In this document: positions 37,101 through 50,900 of the stretch, piece by piece
Position numbering within the stretch: position 1 is the first letter of the stretch
Layout: each line of letters opens with the position of its first letter
DNA from: Lytechinus pictus
Taxonomy: Eukaryota; Echinodermata; Echinoidea; Temnopleuroida; Toxopneustidae
Length of the DNA stretch: 64,000 bases
Reading direction: 5' to 3'
Assembly (NCBI RefSeq): GCF_037042905.1
Contig: NC_087246.1
Coordinates: forward strand, 33,536,001-33,600,000
Made by a program: the position numbers and the translations under genes
The notes under the pieces: generated by a model
What the model was told of the DNA's origin: nothing
The model's database searches: none
What the model saw: the letters and a program-made list of their open reading frames with translations, nothing else

Positions 37101-40100
37101 GCGCGCCCACTTAATGAATCAATTTTTTGCTCTTGCCGCCCCCAATGCCGTGACCCACGGTACGCCACTGTTAGCAGTAGCACTCTTGAAATTTTAGTTG
37201 AGACATCTTGCACAGAAGGTCAATTAAAAATGCATATAGGGCATTATACTGCAAGTTAGCAACTACGGCACACTAGCCTTTCTATTTTGATCCAAAATGT
37301 TTATTTTTGCAGTGCAAATATCTTTGTATATCTTTGTATAATTTACCTTAAAGTATTCACCAAATGCCACTAATTCAATTCTAAAAATTCAAAATCTTTT
37401 AGCATGTGATTATTGTAGGGGGGGGGGGCACATCCCCCATCAGACTCCCCCTGTGCTCACGTTGGCGCTGTCACGCCAAATTTAGTTGGCAAATTTAGCT
37501 GGTACACCCCCCCAACAAAATGCTTCTGGCTACGGCCCTGTATAAGGTATCAATTTACGGAATACCATAAAATTTATGATGGAAAAAATGCAGCAAGGTG
37601 CCAGGAAAAAATTTAAATCTGAAGGTGTGAAACTTGCTTTTTGGTCTATTATGGCGCTGATTACTGTTAAAAGGGCACCCTAGCGAGATGTTGGGAGCGC
37701 GAATCGCGAGCTCAAACTTTTGGACATATAATTAAGAAAATTAAACATTCCAAGTAGTTTTTATCATGAAGAAGTTGTGTATCTAAGAAAATTGACACAA
37801 GCGCGAGGCGCAAGGTGACATGTTTAATATACTGACCAGAAAACGGACCTGATAAGGACTGATTAATAGGATTCACATCTCACCATTTGAATAATGCGAG
37901 AGCGAAGCGCGAGCTGAAAATTTGTGATATTCCAATTCCAACCTGAAAACTGGACATTCTAAGCACTTTTTGTAACAAGAGCACAATAAGTACGGCAATA
38001 ATAGATGCGAGCGCAAAACGCGAGCCGAAAATTTGTGATATTCTAACATGAAACTGTTCATTCTAAGCATTTTTGTAACCAAGGACAGAATGAGTATGCC
38101 TACCTTACTAAACAATAACTGATGCGAGCGCGAAGCGCGAGCCAAAAAAATGTGATTTTCTAATCTAAAATAATGTTTTTCTTCAAAAAGGTATTTCATT
38201 TTGAAAAAGGGCACATTTCATTTTGAAAAAGGATAAATTTCCATTTTGAATAAAGGGATTTTTTCCTTCTAGGAATTTTGAGGGGCAAGTGCCCTTCTCC
38301 CAGTTCCGCCACCCATGCAAACCTGTTTCAACTTTCAGGATCTCAATCAAACAATATTAACGGTAACTATTAACATGAATCAGGGCAGATGATTAGCAGC
38401 ATTAAAGAAAATGTTCTACGGCAAGATTTCGTAAAAATGTAGGCCTTGTGTTTTTTGCCAACTGCAAACTTGTTGACTTGTCATCATGAATTTGCCAACT
38501 GCAGATTACATGGCTGAACATGAGTTACCAGTCTTAAGGTCTTGTGTTCTGTTCTTTTCAGATCTGCATTTTGCCGACTAGGCAGTAATTGTACAGCACT
38601 TTACCGACTGGTAGAGACGATAGTGTTTGCCACTTAATAGGCCTACTTCATAATTTGCCAATTATACCGTGGCTTTAATTATTTAAGCTCAACTTTGGAA
38701 ATTCACCCACCCCATATTCTTTACCTACTCTTGCCTCTCCTTATTTTGCAAAACTAGTGTGTAGGTCAAATTGTCATTAGTTGTGGTATAATTTGCAAAC
38801 TCCTAAGCTTTTTTTGTGGCTTGCTTTGTATTTTAAAGCTCCATTTTTTGTCCTTTGTATTTTGCTGACAGATAGGGCCCTAAGCCTGCCTTGAGGGATG
38901 TTCACATTATACAAGCTTTGCTTTTGAGTGAATCTCCTATTTCCACAGATACCTTTTTTTTCTATTTGAATTATATATTATAATTTGTCTACGAAACGCA
39001 CCACATTTTGTATATATCTTTATATGTTAATTATCATGGATGTTTTTTACTATGATTATAATGAAAATGATTTGTATCAATATTTATGTTATTTTTGTTG
39101 GAAATAAATCTGAATCTGAATCTACATGGACTTGGATTTACCAACTGGTAGTCTTTACTCTATTAAGTCTACATTCTGTAACTTTCTTCGAAGGTAGTAC
39201 CACTATCAGGCTCTTTCTTTCCTTCCTTCTTTTTTCTTTCTTTCTGTCTGTCTTTCTTTTTTCTTTCTTTCTTTTTTTCCTTCCTTCTTTCTCTTTCTTT
39301 TCTCTCTCTTTATTTTCTCCCCTTCCTCCATTTTGCAAACTGGTATATTAACTTGCCGACTGCCATGAATGTTGGTGGGGTCACACCCCACCCCCTCCCT
39401 CCCTTCTAGCTACGGCCCTGCATACATCTCTTTATTAAAAAAAAACAATACTCCAGAGAAAAGACAGAAAAGCAAAATTGATTAATTTTTTTATATGTTT
39501 TTTAATATTTTATTGGAACGTTGTGATCTAATGTTTATATATTCTTGTGTATTTTTTTTCCGCGCGACAAACAGCATAATCATCAGCTGTTTGTATTCAT
39601 TATCACAGGTTTTGAAAACGAGTGGAGACTATATGTTTATAATGAAAGTATACACTTTTAAAACACTTTCCTGGAGCAATAATTGGTTTCCAAAACTTTA
39701 CCAAAGTTATATAGTACTCGATAAACTTCATCTCAGATTTTCATGACGTCAACTTCATTTGGTTGACGTCACTTTTTTAATAACAGAGCACGTGATAAGC
39801 AGACGACTCTTGATTACATCATTATAGTTTGTGATAGCATCGTTCTAGATTGCGCCTAATATTGTATTTGGGAATCAAGAATGCGGTCGGTTTTCTTTTT
39901 TTATATAAAAAAATGACAAAGCATTCCGATAGAGAATGGTAACAGTTTAGCATAAATTCGCAAAACATCAATAACATATACTAAGCAGAATATGGAAGAA
40001 ACAATGGTTCGTAACTTAAAACAGCGCGTCATCTCAGAAAACTCCACTTCTTCAAGTACCTGTTGATGGCATGCGTGACAATATCTGCAGTTATCACACA

Positions 40101-40398
40101 TTATGTACACATTCTAACAGATTCACACAAATCGACGCCGTCTAATAAAATGCTAAAGGAATACGACTGCCCTAATTCCATTTTTTTTCCATTCAACCAT
40201 AATAACTATTTGTTATCGAATGAGCTGGATAAATACTACTCTTTCTGTCTGTTACTCAATTTTAGAGGTCGGCAACTGTCAAGTCAGCTTTAAAAAGCAG
40301 TGAAATATGACATTCAAGGGAAAACAGTTAAGAGAACTCTTCCAATCTGTTTTTTTTTAAGTTGTGATATACATGTTACACCTATTAAATAAATTTAC

Positions 40399-40549
40399 CA
40401 GGGACCTGTTGCAGAAAGAGTTGCGATCAACGCAACTAAAAAATCTTACGCGCAGCTTGATTTTCTGCCAATGAAGCACCAGTATTCGGGACTTGCGATT
40501 GATATTTTGACTTGCGTTTAAACGCAACTCTTTCTGCAACAGGCCCCTG
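40399..40549. repeat. MITE, TIR CAGGGACCTGTTGCAGAAAG
   Basis: The 151 bp element begins CAGGGACCTGTTGCAGAAAG then AGTTGCG. It ends with the inverse, CGCAACTCTTTCTGCAACAG then GCCCCTG. It lies beyond the 3' end of the carbonic anhydrase CDS. Confidence 0.88.
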
Positions 40550-40957
40550 ATCTTTCCTTTGAACCATTGCACATCTCAATTAAAAACAATATATATAGAT
40601 AGAAATTAATATATACACAACATGCCACTGAAATAGAAATCCATTTCATATTTCATATCTATAGCGGTTGAATTTGAAGACTTTCCTAACAACATGAAAC
40701 TACTATGAGTTTAAAGGCACGATGAAATTAGATTTGATCAAAAGCCACTCACGCAAAAATAAAATAAATTTTAAAAATGCGCATTATTACATAATGTTCG
40801 CGCGTATAGTCTTCCCCATGATGACGTACGACAAAACATACAAAGAAAGGAAGCCAAGTTTGCAGGATTCTGGCTAAAGGAGAATCATACAAAAATAAAG
40901 TTTGAACAGACTCGGGAATGAAGAAAGACGAGGGAGAGTTAATAGACTTAAATATTT

Positions 40958-41215
40958 CTATAGTAAACGGCAGATAACACCCATCAACGCAGAAAGGAGG
41001 AGGAAAAGATTTACAGAGATGATATTTCCAGAGTTGTTGTCTGCACTGTACCCCATACCGGGTTGAAAGGGATGTTGATTCGGATGGCCGTTCCTCAGGA
41101 CCTGTCGACCGTTGAGGAGCTGTACGGGTCGGAAGTTGTCCTCGATGTGCATCATTTCCAGTTGACCGCTTGGTTCCAGAAAAAATCCTTGGTAGAGTTC
41201 ACGGAACATGTCAAG
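40958..41215 (-). CDS. Carbonic anhydrase exon 8 (C-terminus and hydrophobic tail)
   Basis: The acceptor is TTTTTTTTCCTCAG and the stop is at 40958-40960. It encodes the C-terminal signature [18 protein letters not shown], a short polar spacer ending ADNNSGN, then [20 protein letters not shown] plus a final Leu (41023-40961). A small-residue site followed by a hydrophobic end suggests GPI attachment, as in CA4-like enzymes; a single membrane span is the alternative. Confidence 0.95.
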   Translation of the reverse strand, partial: LDMFRELYQGFFLEPSGQLEMMHIEDNFRPVQLLNGRQVLRNGHPNQHPFQPGMGYSADNNSGNIISVNLFLLLSALMGVICRLL

Positions 41216-44200
41216 CTGAGGAAAAAAAAGGGGGGGGGGAATAAGAAATGAAATTGTAAAAAAAACTTCATGGGATACAATTATCGTTTTTTAATGTAGG
41301 AAGGGAAAACATAGGCCTCCAAATATTCTTCTATTCTGTAGCCTTCAACCACATTTGTGTTGTTTGGAAATATTGAAAGAATCACAGTTTTCCCTCACCT
41401 GGTTGTGTGAGAGATGAATGACGTCACATCCGACGGTCCACGTTACACTTTCCCAGCACTTGGGAACTGTCAGAGAGCCGTTGTATCTGTAGAAACATGT
41501 AAGGTCGCTTGGCAACATATCACGGAGGGGTAGATGTGCGTAGTATTCTACCTTGGTATCTGTAATAGTAGGGTTACATGAACGACAATATAGAAGTGTT
41601 AAAAATCAAATATACAAAGTCAGTAAACATGGTATCTTTCACAAAGACTTAATTTTGATGTCATAGGAACCCAATGGAATATTACGAGCAACTTCGCGTA
41701 CGACTGGTGATCCTTTCTTGTGGTTCATGATATACACCAGATGAGGATAACCAGTCACTCGTAACTTATGGACAGTTTTATGAAACACCTATACCCGCGA
41801 TCAGGGCTCCTCACACTCTGTTGATGTAGTCGGTCAAGATCGGCAAGGAAATCCGAGGTCGAACCATGGACCTATTAATAGGTCCATGGTCAAACTACCA
41901 TCATCGGCTCGGTCTATCTTGATCTTGATCGCTCTGGTTACCTACTCGAATATTTGAATATTTCTAAAACGTTCAAGTAGTTATCCAGGCCGTTGTCGTC
42001 GACAACGTTGTCGACCCCACCGCAGACTTGATAGAAGATTGATCCGGATTAGATTCAAGAGCTCGACTGACCACACCTACACAAAGGTTCGCGAACCGAT
42101 GACCTGATCCGATCTAATCATGTTGGGGGTATCAACAGTGGCAAGCAAGCTGGCATGGCAAAGATATCTGTGATCTACACCTTGACTTCGGTCTCATGAG
42201 CAATGGTCGGATCGACAGGTTTTCTTTATTTCAGGTCTTTCACTGAAAATCTTTCCGAGGTCTGTACTCAGATGGGAAGTGTGTTGAAAACACCAACATT
42301 CCAGACGGATGATTGTGCATACATAAATGCCGACAATCGGGGAAAAGTTTATGTATGATTTATAGATCAAAATGTATAGGAATCACACTTGTTTAGGGGG
42401 TTAAAATTTCCAAAGCAAGCACGCCGAACAGTTTAGTTTTGTACCAAAAGTGGTTTTGAAAACCTGGAGTAATGCGTGTGCTCTGTAATGAGCCGAGTGA
42501 GCCATTGATATCTGCAATCCACAGTATTTGGCCATCTTTGAACGCAAATTCTTGGTATTTTATGAGCTTAATTTCTATTGGAGGGTGCATATAAATTAAA
42601 TTTATGATTTGTTACCCATATGTTAATAACGCATTAGTTTTTATTATTTGCTTCTCTTCCTGTCGTGTTAATTGCGGCATGCGGCGACTATACACTGTTA
42701 AAATTAATTTGAACAACGCTGTTTACTATGTGAATCGCACAGTAGTTGCTTACACATTTTAAACAAGTGTTTAAAATCTTAAACAACAAAGTTTAAATTC
42801 ATATATTTAATAATGAATAATCTAAGCATGGTTGTTTAAGATCTTAGACACTTGTTTAAACTGTTTAAACAACTACTGTGCGATTCACATAGTAAACAGT
42901 GTTGGTCAAATTATTTTTAACAGTGTTTATATCATAGATATTATTTCTATTTTCAACGACTTCTAGCCCACGCTAAGATGACGCGGAGAGTATCCAGACT
43001 GGCTTTTTTTTTCTCGGTCAACTTTTTGTCATGTTAGTTAACAGTTATTATTATTATTTTAGATAATATCTTCTTTCGACGTGAAGCCTATATACCCTGA
43101 CACCATGGTTCTAAAAGCAGAATAATAGAGAATATTGATCGAAAGTTCTACGAAAATCCATTAAAAGAGTTAATAGCAAAGAAATGAATTTTGAAAGTTT
43201 TTCATTTTTTGTGACATCTCATGCAAGGGGCTGCTAAAGTGATGTCACATAAATTCAATAAATTCAATTTTGTTAGTGATTCATTAAGACTAAATTATTT
43301 AAAAAAAAATATTATAGACGTATGGATGAAATAGGTCTAATGTATCTTGTCATACAAATGTCAAAATAAAATCAATTTAAATTTTCTGATGGATGACATT
43401 ATGACGTCACAAACTTAGAAATATAAAAAATACATAACTCGGCTACTCTCTATAATGGATCATATCCAAACCTTTGTCAGTGTGTTTCTCTACGTTTTCT
43501 GCATTTATTGAAACCAACTTAATGTCAGTGTTGGCTTACTCTTGCAGACGGAAATAATGATATCTATTTCTAAAAATAGGATTTCATGACATACTTTATG
43601 AAGTAATGACTATAGATCATGATCTTACATGCTGAGAAGCCAGGAGTTCGTACAAAATAAAGGCGGAGTCATAAGCACAAAAATACAATTTTAAGGGAGA
43701 ACAAACATTGTTTACTATAAACTGCGATTTGATGTATTCTACTGCATTCCAGTGCACTATACTTAGGGATGGTTAAAAAGCAAGGGAAAACTCTAAAAGC
43801 AAAGAAGTTGGGCTACAAACAAGTTGAAGGTATACAAAGTTGAAGGTAATGTTTAAAGGATTGTGTATAGTATGTGGAACACACTTTTTTTACAAAAAAT
43901 ATCAAATTTGAAACTTTTTCTGCAACGGGAACTTCTTCACGGGTTCCTTTTTAGGTTCCTTCTGCTGAACTGATTAACCCGATCAAACCCAAATAAACCC
44001 AATCAAGCCGAATGAGACCGATAAATAGTGTCGAAAAAAAAAAAACTTGGCTTGATCGGGTTTATTCAAGTTTACACAACGGCAGTGCATCTGAGCACCC
44101 TTCTTTTGCGTTGCACTTAAAGGAAACTCCTGTTGTTGCGTTTGGGGTGCAAATTTGTATATACCTTTTATTCTTAGTGTATAAAGGAGTTGGGCTCTGA

Positions 44201-44917
44201 AGATGAGATCATTCATTGGGCTTATAATGTTTGCCAGTGGTCATTTTGGAGAGTGCATAAAAGAGTGAAGCTGTATGAGATGGGTGACATAAGTAATTTG
44301 ACTAAAATGTGATTATTTTTTTATCGTGCTGTTTTATAATTTACTTGCGATGAAATGGTTAACATTCAACAGGTATATGTTACTGATTAAACTTAATTCA
44401 AGCCTGGTCATGCGACCATGCTACACAGCGTTAGATGATTAAAAGCATGTTAAAATCCCGCGTCCATTATAATGACGCTATTGTAATGAAGCGGGGTTAC
44501 AATATTAAAACTATCTATAATACAATACTAATCAGTGTTATTCTCTCAGTTGTTAAAAAACGGTTTTGATAGTACAGAAATTCTGACAAACCGATTATTA
44601 ATCAGACAAATTAATCGAATGTGTAATAAAGTCATTCAATTAAAACATCATTTGAAAAGAATTAATAGTGAAGAATTTTGCATGAAAGTAAAAATTCATG
44701 ATTGTGGTCATCATAGTACGAAGTTGCAGATGCCAATTCATATCTCAGGCACGCGATTCGACGCATAAAATGCAATTATCGACAATCTTTTTAGACTTTG
44801 CGTAAAAAAGCTCAAACTGCTTGAATTGCGATTGATGACTTTACTGGGTACTATATCACGAAGTATGATTTCCATAGCATCCATTTTAACCAAAAAATTA
44901 TCGTTCTTTTGTTCATA

Positions 44918-44964
<47 letters not shown>

Positions 44965-47900
44965 TTATAAAATCTTCTCGATGAGAAATTGCGTAACAAA
45001 CTATCCGGAAATTAACTCTCAGAGTATATGCATGGCATACCGCGATCCTTATAAAAATATGAAACAATGTCAGACAGTTGTTTTGGTGTTTTTTTTTTGA
45101 TCAAATTTGCAGATGACGCAGACTACTTTGGAAAAAAATGAAGCAAACGATATACCAAAGTAATATAGTCTTTCCATGACTATGCGAGCTTAGTAGTGCC
45201 ATAATTGCATACTGTACATGACACAAAAGGATACAGGCATAACAATGAATGATTTGTTTCTTCTATTTTAAAATAAGTTGGCATTATGTTTGTGATTGCC
45301 TTGCGATGCAGTGAAAATGTGGTTCAACCATTTCTGCCTCACCCGTTCGGGAAGAGAAAATGGAATGTTTTGAAGCCCCTTGCTCACTTTTTGTTGATTT
45401 GCCTATATTCCTTGAATTGTATATATTTGTTTTGTATTATTTCGTACTTCTTGTTTTGAACAAAATGTTTGCGAATGCCAGTGACGTTCTAATAAATTCA
45501 ACTCGATTCAATTCACTTTTTTGAAATAATAGGGTAGTGGTGGATAAACGAATAAATGACGAAGAAGCGAAAAGATGGAGAGTGTATTGCTTCATGCAAT
45601 CACATACATGTAAGGATAATTGCCGGAGAAGCGAATGACAGGATCAGCTGGATACACAGATGGGTTGCCATGGGAACAAAATCCATCGCAATACTCACCT
45701 CGGAACTTAACATTTTCTGTGATATCAAGGAGTGGATCAAAGGCAGGGTTATCAATATTGCCACTGTCCTGTAATCAATGAACAAAGAGGTAAAGTGTAA
45801 ACTGTGTGTTTAATCGTAAAAAAATGACGTCAGATGCAAGTACTTACTTTTTCTTTTCACGCCTGCCGTGTAATCTAATATAGCATCGTATGCAGTATTT
45901 GGAATATCTGTGGCCTAAATGGATGAAATACGAAGAATGGGAAAACATGATGGCGCCAGTGATGAAAAAAAATATGGCTACATCCAGAAATATTACACAG
46001 TAAATAAGAAAATAGCACATTGTTTAAGCCTGTCACTCTAACAACAAGTAATTTAAACTTTTTAAACAACTTGTTTAAAAAGTTTAAACAGTTGTTTCAA
46101 AAGTTTAAAACAATACTAGTAGTTGTTAGATGGGCTTAAACAACTTGCTTAAATTTTTAAACAGCGTTTTTACAGTGTAGTACTACGACAATAACTGCAA
46201 CTGCTATTACTACTACTACTGCTACTACTTCTACTACTACTTCTACTACTACTACTCCTACTATACTACTACTAATGCTGCTGCTGCAGCACCACAGTAG
46301 AAACGGTGTTTACAATTATATACAACGCTGTTTCCTATATGAACCTTACAGTATAGTTGTTTAACAGTTTAAACAATCACGCTCAATGTATCAAGAATTA
46401 GAATATTAAAAATTTAACTTCGTTGTTTCAGAATTTAAACTCTTTTAAACAACTACTGCAAGAATTTTCAATAAGGTAAACAGCGTTGTAGAACAATTTT
46501 AAACAACGTTTTCATGTTTGATACTTCATGATATTTTACTACTTCAACGACATCAACTACTCCTAGAACCCTCCCCCCCCCCCCTTCCACCCGGCACCTC
46601 CTCCTTCTACCACTACTTGCTGATGTTGCTATACCCTTTCCGTCATCACCGCATCCTCAATAAAATTTCGCCAAATTTGCCACGCCGCAACTTTGGTGAT
46701 AACGCAGAATTGGCTGAGAACGATTGTATAATAATTGGCGATTACTTCACGCATGCGCAGCCAGTTAAATGTCCCCATATTAAAAGATTCCGCGTCATGG
46801 ATGAGATATAAGAGAGTTTTCGCATTTACCACAGAGCCGCTCTCTGCACAAACCCACCAATTGCTTTGAAAATGCAAGTCATATCACTATTGAGAGCTGA
46901 GAGGCTTTTGTCGAAAGTCGGTGGACCAGGACAGCAGCGTAGTCTCTTGACTCTGGACAATGACATATCATTTGCAATTTTTCGTCTGGTGCAAATCTTC
47001 GGAAGATCTGCTGTCCCGGTCCACCAACTTTTGACAAAAGCCTTTCAGCTCTCCAATGTGATTTGACCTGTATTTTAAAAGGAATTTGTGCGTTGCAGAG
47101 AGCGACTCCGTAGTAAATGTGAAAACTCTCTACGAAGTTCCCTCAGCCAATGAAAAGTCTCACTGTAGTTAATTCAATATTGCCTTTAGAGTTCTTTTAC
47201 ATTTTTCTTGGTGTGAATAAACAGAAGAACGTTTGTGTGTTACAAATACTTATACATGAGGTTCAGTTTCCTTGCTCTAATTTAATATGGAGTAATGCAA
47301 TCACTAACCAAGAATCATACTTTTCATCTTTATTAATCTATTAGAAATAGGTTTTAGTTGACACTCTTCATTTGTATTTTCAGACTGTGTTTATAGTTCA
47401 TGATTTCTTTTAATATTATTCTGATGATTATATCTTCAACTAAAATTCCGACTTCTTCTACGTGCATGACGAATTCTGATTCCTAATCAATATAACCTTA
47501 TTTTTATGCGATCCAAACTGTTTTTTCCAAGCTGTTTTAATGTCAACGAATGTCTTATATCTAAAAAAAAATGATATAACATAGTAATGACGATTGATAA
47601 TGATTTTTCTCCAGTTTGATATTACGGAATACAATTCTGTAAGCGCTTTTTAAGTGAATGACTTCGCTGGTCACTGAATATAACCATAAAAGGCGACAAA
47701 CCTGAATGAAGTATCCGAGAACTGCCAAGCCATCAGGTTGCTTCATCGCTTCAGCTATACTCCTGTATTTAACGTTGTAATGAACAAGATGAAGCTATAC
47801 AATAAAAAAAAGAAGAGGGTTGTTGAAAATTAGATTTAAAGTAAGATTTGTCTGTGTGTATGATTATAGAACTATGACAAGTACTCTTATTATTATTAGT

Positions 47901-50900
47901 AACAAAACAGACTCTTTTTTTCGTAAAAGAAAAGAAAAAGAAAAGAAAACAAGTCTGCAATCAAAAACTCTGTGAAATTATTAAAAATCGAAACTATGGG
48001 GTCTGAAAGCACAAAAAAAAATCTCTCTCTATTTTTGTGTGTGTGTTAAATTGCGGGTTTTTCAGTGAAAAAAGGTTAAACTCGTACTTTTACGGGTTAA
48101 GGTTTAACAAAAAATCACTGTGAGTCTAGTCTATCCGAGTTAGATGTACCTTTTACTCTTTGACTCTGACATAATCAAGTTTAGTTAAGTTAGTCCAGTG
48201 GAATATCGCAGTCTCCACGCTGACAGCGTTCTAAATCAAGTTTGAATACGCAGAAATAAGAATGGACACTAACTACCTCTGCGCTTTCACAGGGACAGTA
48301 GGTCATTTTCGCAATTGCGAAGGGGCGGATTCTACAACATAGAAATTCTATTGTAAACAGCCTTTCGTGACAAAGCAATCTTTGTCGAAAATCGGTGAAT
48401 CAAAATAGCAGTTTCGTCCTGGACTTTGGACAAACGACATAATTGTTTTCAATTTTTCGTCAGCTCAGAATCTTATGACGATCAGACGTCCAGGTTCACC
48501 AATTTTCGTCAACAACCTCTAAGCTGTCCATTGTGATTGCCATGCATTTCCAGTAGATTTACTACGTTGTGGAATCCGTCCCCGTTGCACAATTGCTATT
48601 TATTAATCATCACCCTTACAAGTGGTATATTATTTGTTTACAACCAAACGCATCGTCGAACCACATTAAAGGCATTTATGATTTCACCATGAGGTACCTT
48701 TAGAACAGTTCGTACTCGAGGCATTGCCGAGGTTGATTAGACTGTTTCGATGATGAAAAATGATGCATGCGGTTTTAAGGATACTGATATGAATCCTTGT
48801 TAATTGATAAACCATCTCAAAACCATGGTCGGTCATTATACTTTACTGATAACCGTTGATTAGCGGTCATTAAGTTTTTTTTGTCGAAAGCTGGCGGACG
48901 GGGACAGCAGATCGTCCGAAAATTCGGACCGGACGAAAAAATGCAAATATATCGTTTGTCCAGATTCCAGGACGACACTGCTGTTTTCATTCACTAATTT
49001 TCGACAAAGGCTGTTTTGACATTGAAGGACTTTCGACTAAAGATTCTCTACGTTAAAACCTCCATTCTACAGAAAGCAAGACCTCTGAAAGACTGCTGTA
49101 AGACCATGAAACTTGCTTTATCTTTCAAGGGTCTTTCAATGAACTTTCAAAGATTTTCGAGGTCTTTCACGGTTCTTAGTGGATCTTTCAGTGGTCTTCA
49201 TGGTCTTCATGATCTCCAAAACTTCTTGAAGCGGTTCAAAACAGTCTTTCAGGCTTTCGGCGGTATTACAGGAATATGGTCTTTTGATAGTCTTTCAGCA
49301 GTCTTTCAGTGGTCTTTCGATAAACTTTCAAAGTTCTTATTAGTATTTGCATGATCTTTCCACAGTCTCTCAAGATTTTTGCGGAAATCACTGTAAGACT
49401 TATGAGAGACCATTGAAAGGTCAGTGAAAGATCATTGAAAGACCAGGCAAAGTCCATGGAAAGAATTCTGAAAGATCACTAATCTTGTTGCATAAACAAT
49501 CTCTGAAAGACCATTGAAAGATCTCTATAGGACTAGTCTAAGACCAGTAAGACAAGAAATATCCATCAGTCCTTCAGAGTTCTTTGAGGGGTCTTTCTGA
49601 GCCATTCCACAGAGATGGAAAATTTTAGTTATCTTGGAGACTGCTGCAAGACCTTGCCAATTGTTGGTCTTTCAAAGGTCCTTCAAAGGTCTCCCCTCTG
49701 TGGAATGGGGCCTAATTTCAATTCTTCTTTAAACCCATATTACATCACAATAATTTTATATTTAGTGTATTTTTTTCCAACATATTTACTTTTTTCAAAG
49801 CTTTCCAAAACTAAGATCACTTCATTATTATCATGATTATACCGTAATTGTTTTTGTAATTTCTTGAATCTTTTGTAACATTACTTTTTTGTTTATTTTA
49901 TATATTTTTATGCTCTTTTGTAAAACATTTGTCAATTCAGCTTAACAAGCTGCGATCATATGTTTTAATAAATCTTGAATCTTGAATCTAATAAAAGCGA
50001 ATGCGTAGTTATTGCGATAACTCCCAATTAGTAAATCTACGCGTCGGGTCAATGACCGGTCCAGACGATTCTTACCTCTGCAGAGAATGGTCTTCCGTCG
50101 ATGGTATGTTCTGACCCTTTTTCATGAGAGGCTCCCCAGTGGAAATGAAGTTGAGCTGGTTTAGCATCGAATGGAAGTCCTCCACCTCTCAGTACGTACA
50201 TATTTTCTGTACTTACTTTCACTATGAAACGAAATCAACGAAAGGTTTGGTAGATTCAGATTAATAAATGACACTGAGTACTCATGATAATTAGTTTCAG
50301 GTAATGCAAATCGACAGTCTCTAATTTGTCTGCTTCCCCCGTTCGTTTTGTGTTTGAAACGTGATAAGGTACACTTTACTGAGAACAGGGCCATTGCATA
50401 TCATAATTTAAATTCACTTTGGCCTATTCATATTCTGCTCACTTGTTTAAATTCTAAATAAGTATGAATATTGAATGCATGGTATTGTATCGTTAGATTG
50501 TGTGAAGTCTCAATTAAGAGTATACGTCTCACTTTCAGGTGTTGATGCAGAGACGCAATTAGGCCTATATTCAGAGAGATACTTACGAGTATGCCCGTCG
50601 TTTGAAACCTCTACTTTGGTCGTAGGAGCTCTGTTGTACCCATGGAGTGACCGAGGACCGTAATTATTCACATTGTTGTCCGTGGTGAACATCCTTTCCG
50701 GTCCGTTCATGCCAAAAGGCTGCAATGGATTTCGTGTTGGTTTAGGCCCCATGCGAAGGTTTCCGAAAGGATTGCTCCATTGTGGATGTTCGGTTCCGAC
50801 GTTGGGTTGCACCCCTCCGTTGCCGCCTCCCCATCCGTTACCGCCTCCCCAACCGTTTCCACTCCACCAGCTGCTAAACCAGCCATTACCGCCACCAAAG

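Noticed and set aside
41668-41791. Second complete copy of the 28333-28506 hairpin MITE
   Set aside because: CGACTGGTGATCC and TTTTATGAAACACC are shared, but the left terminus does not match, so only a fragment is supported.
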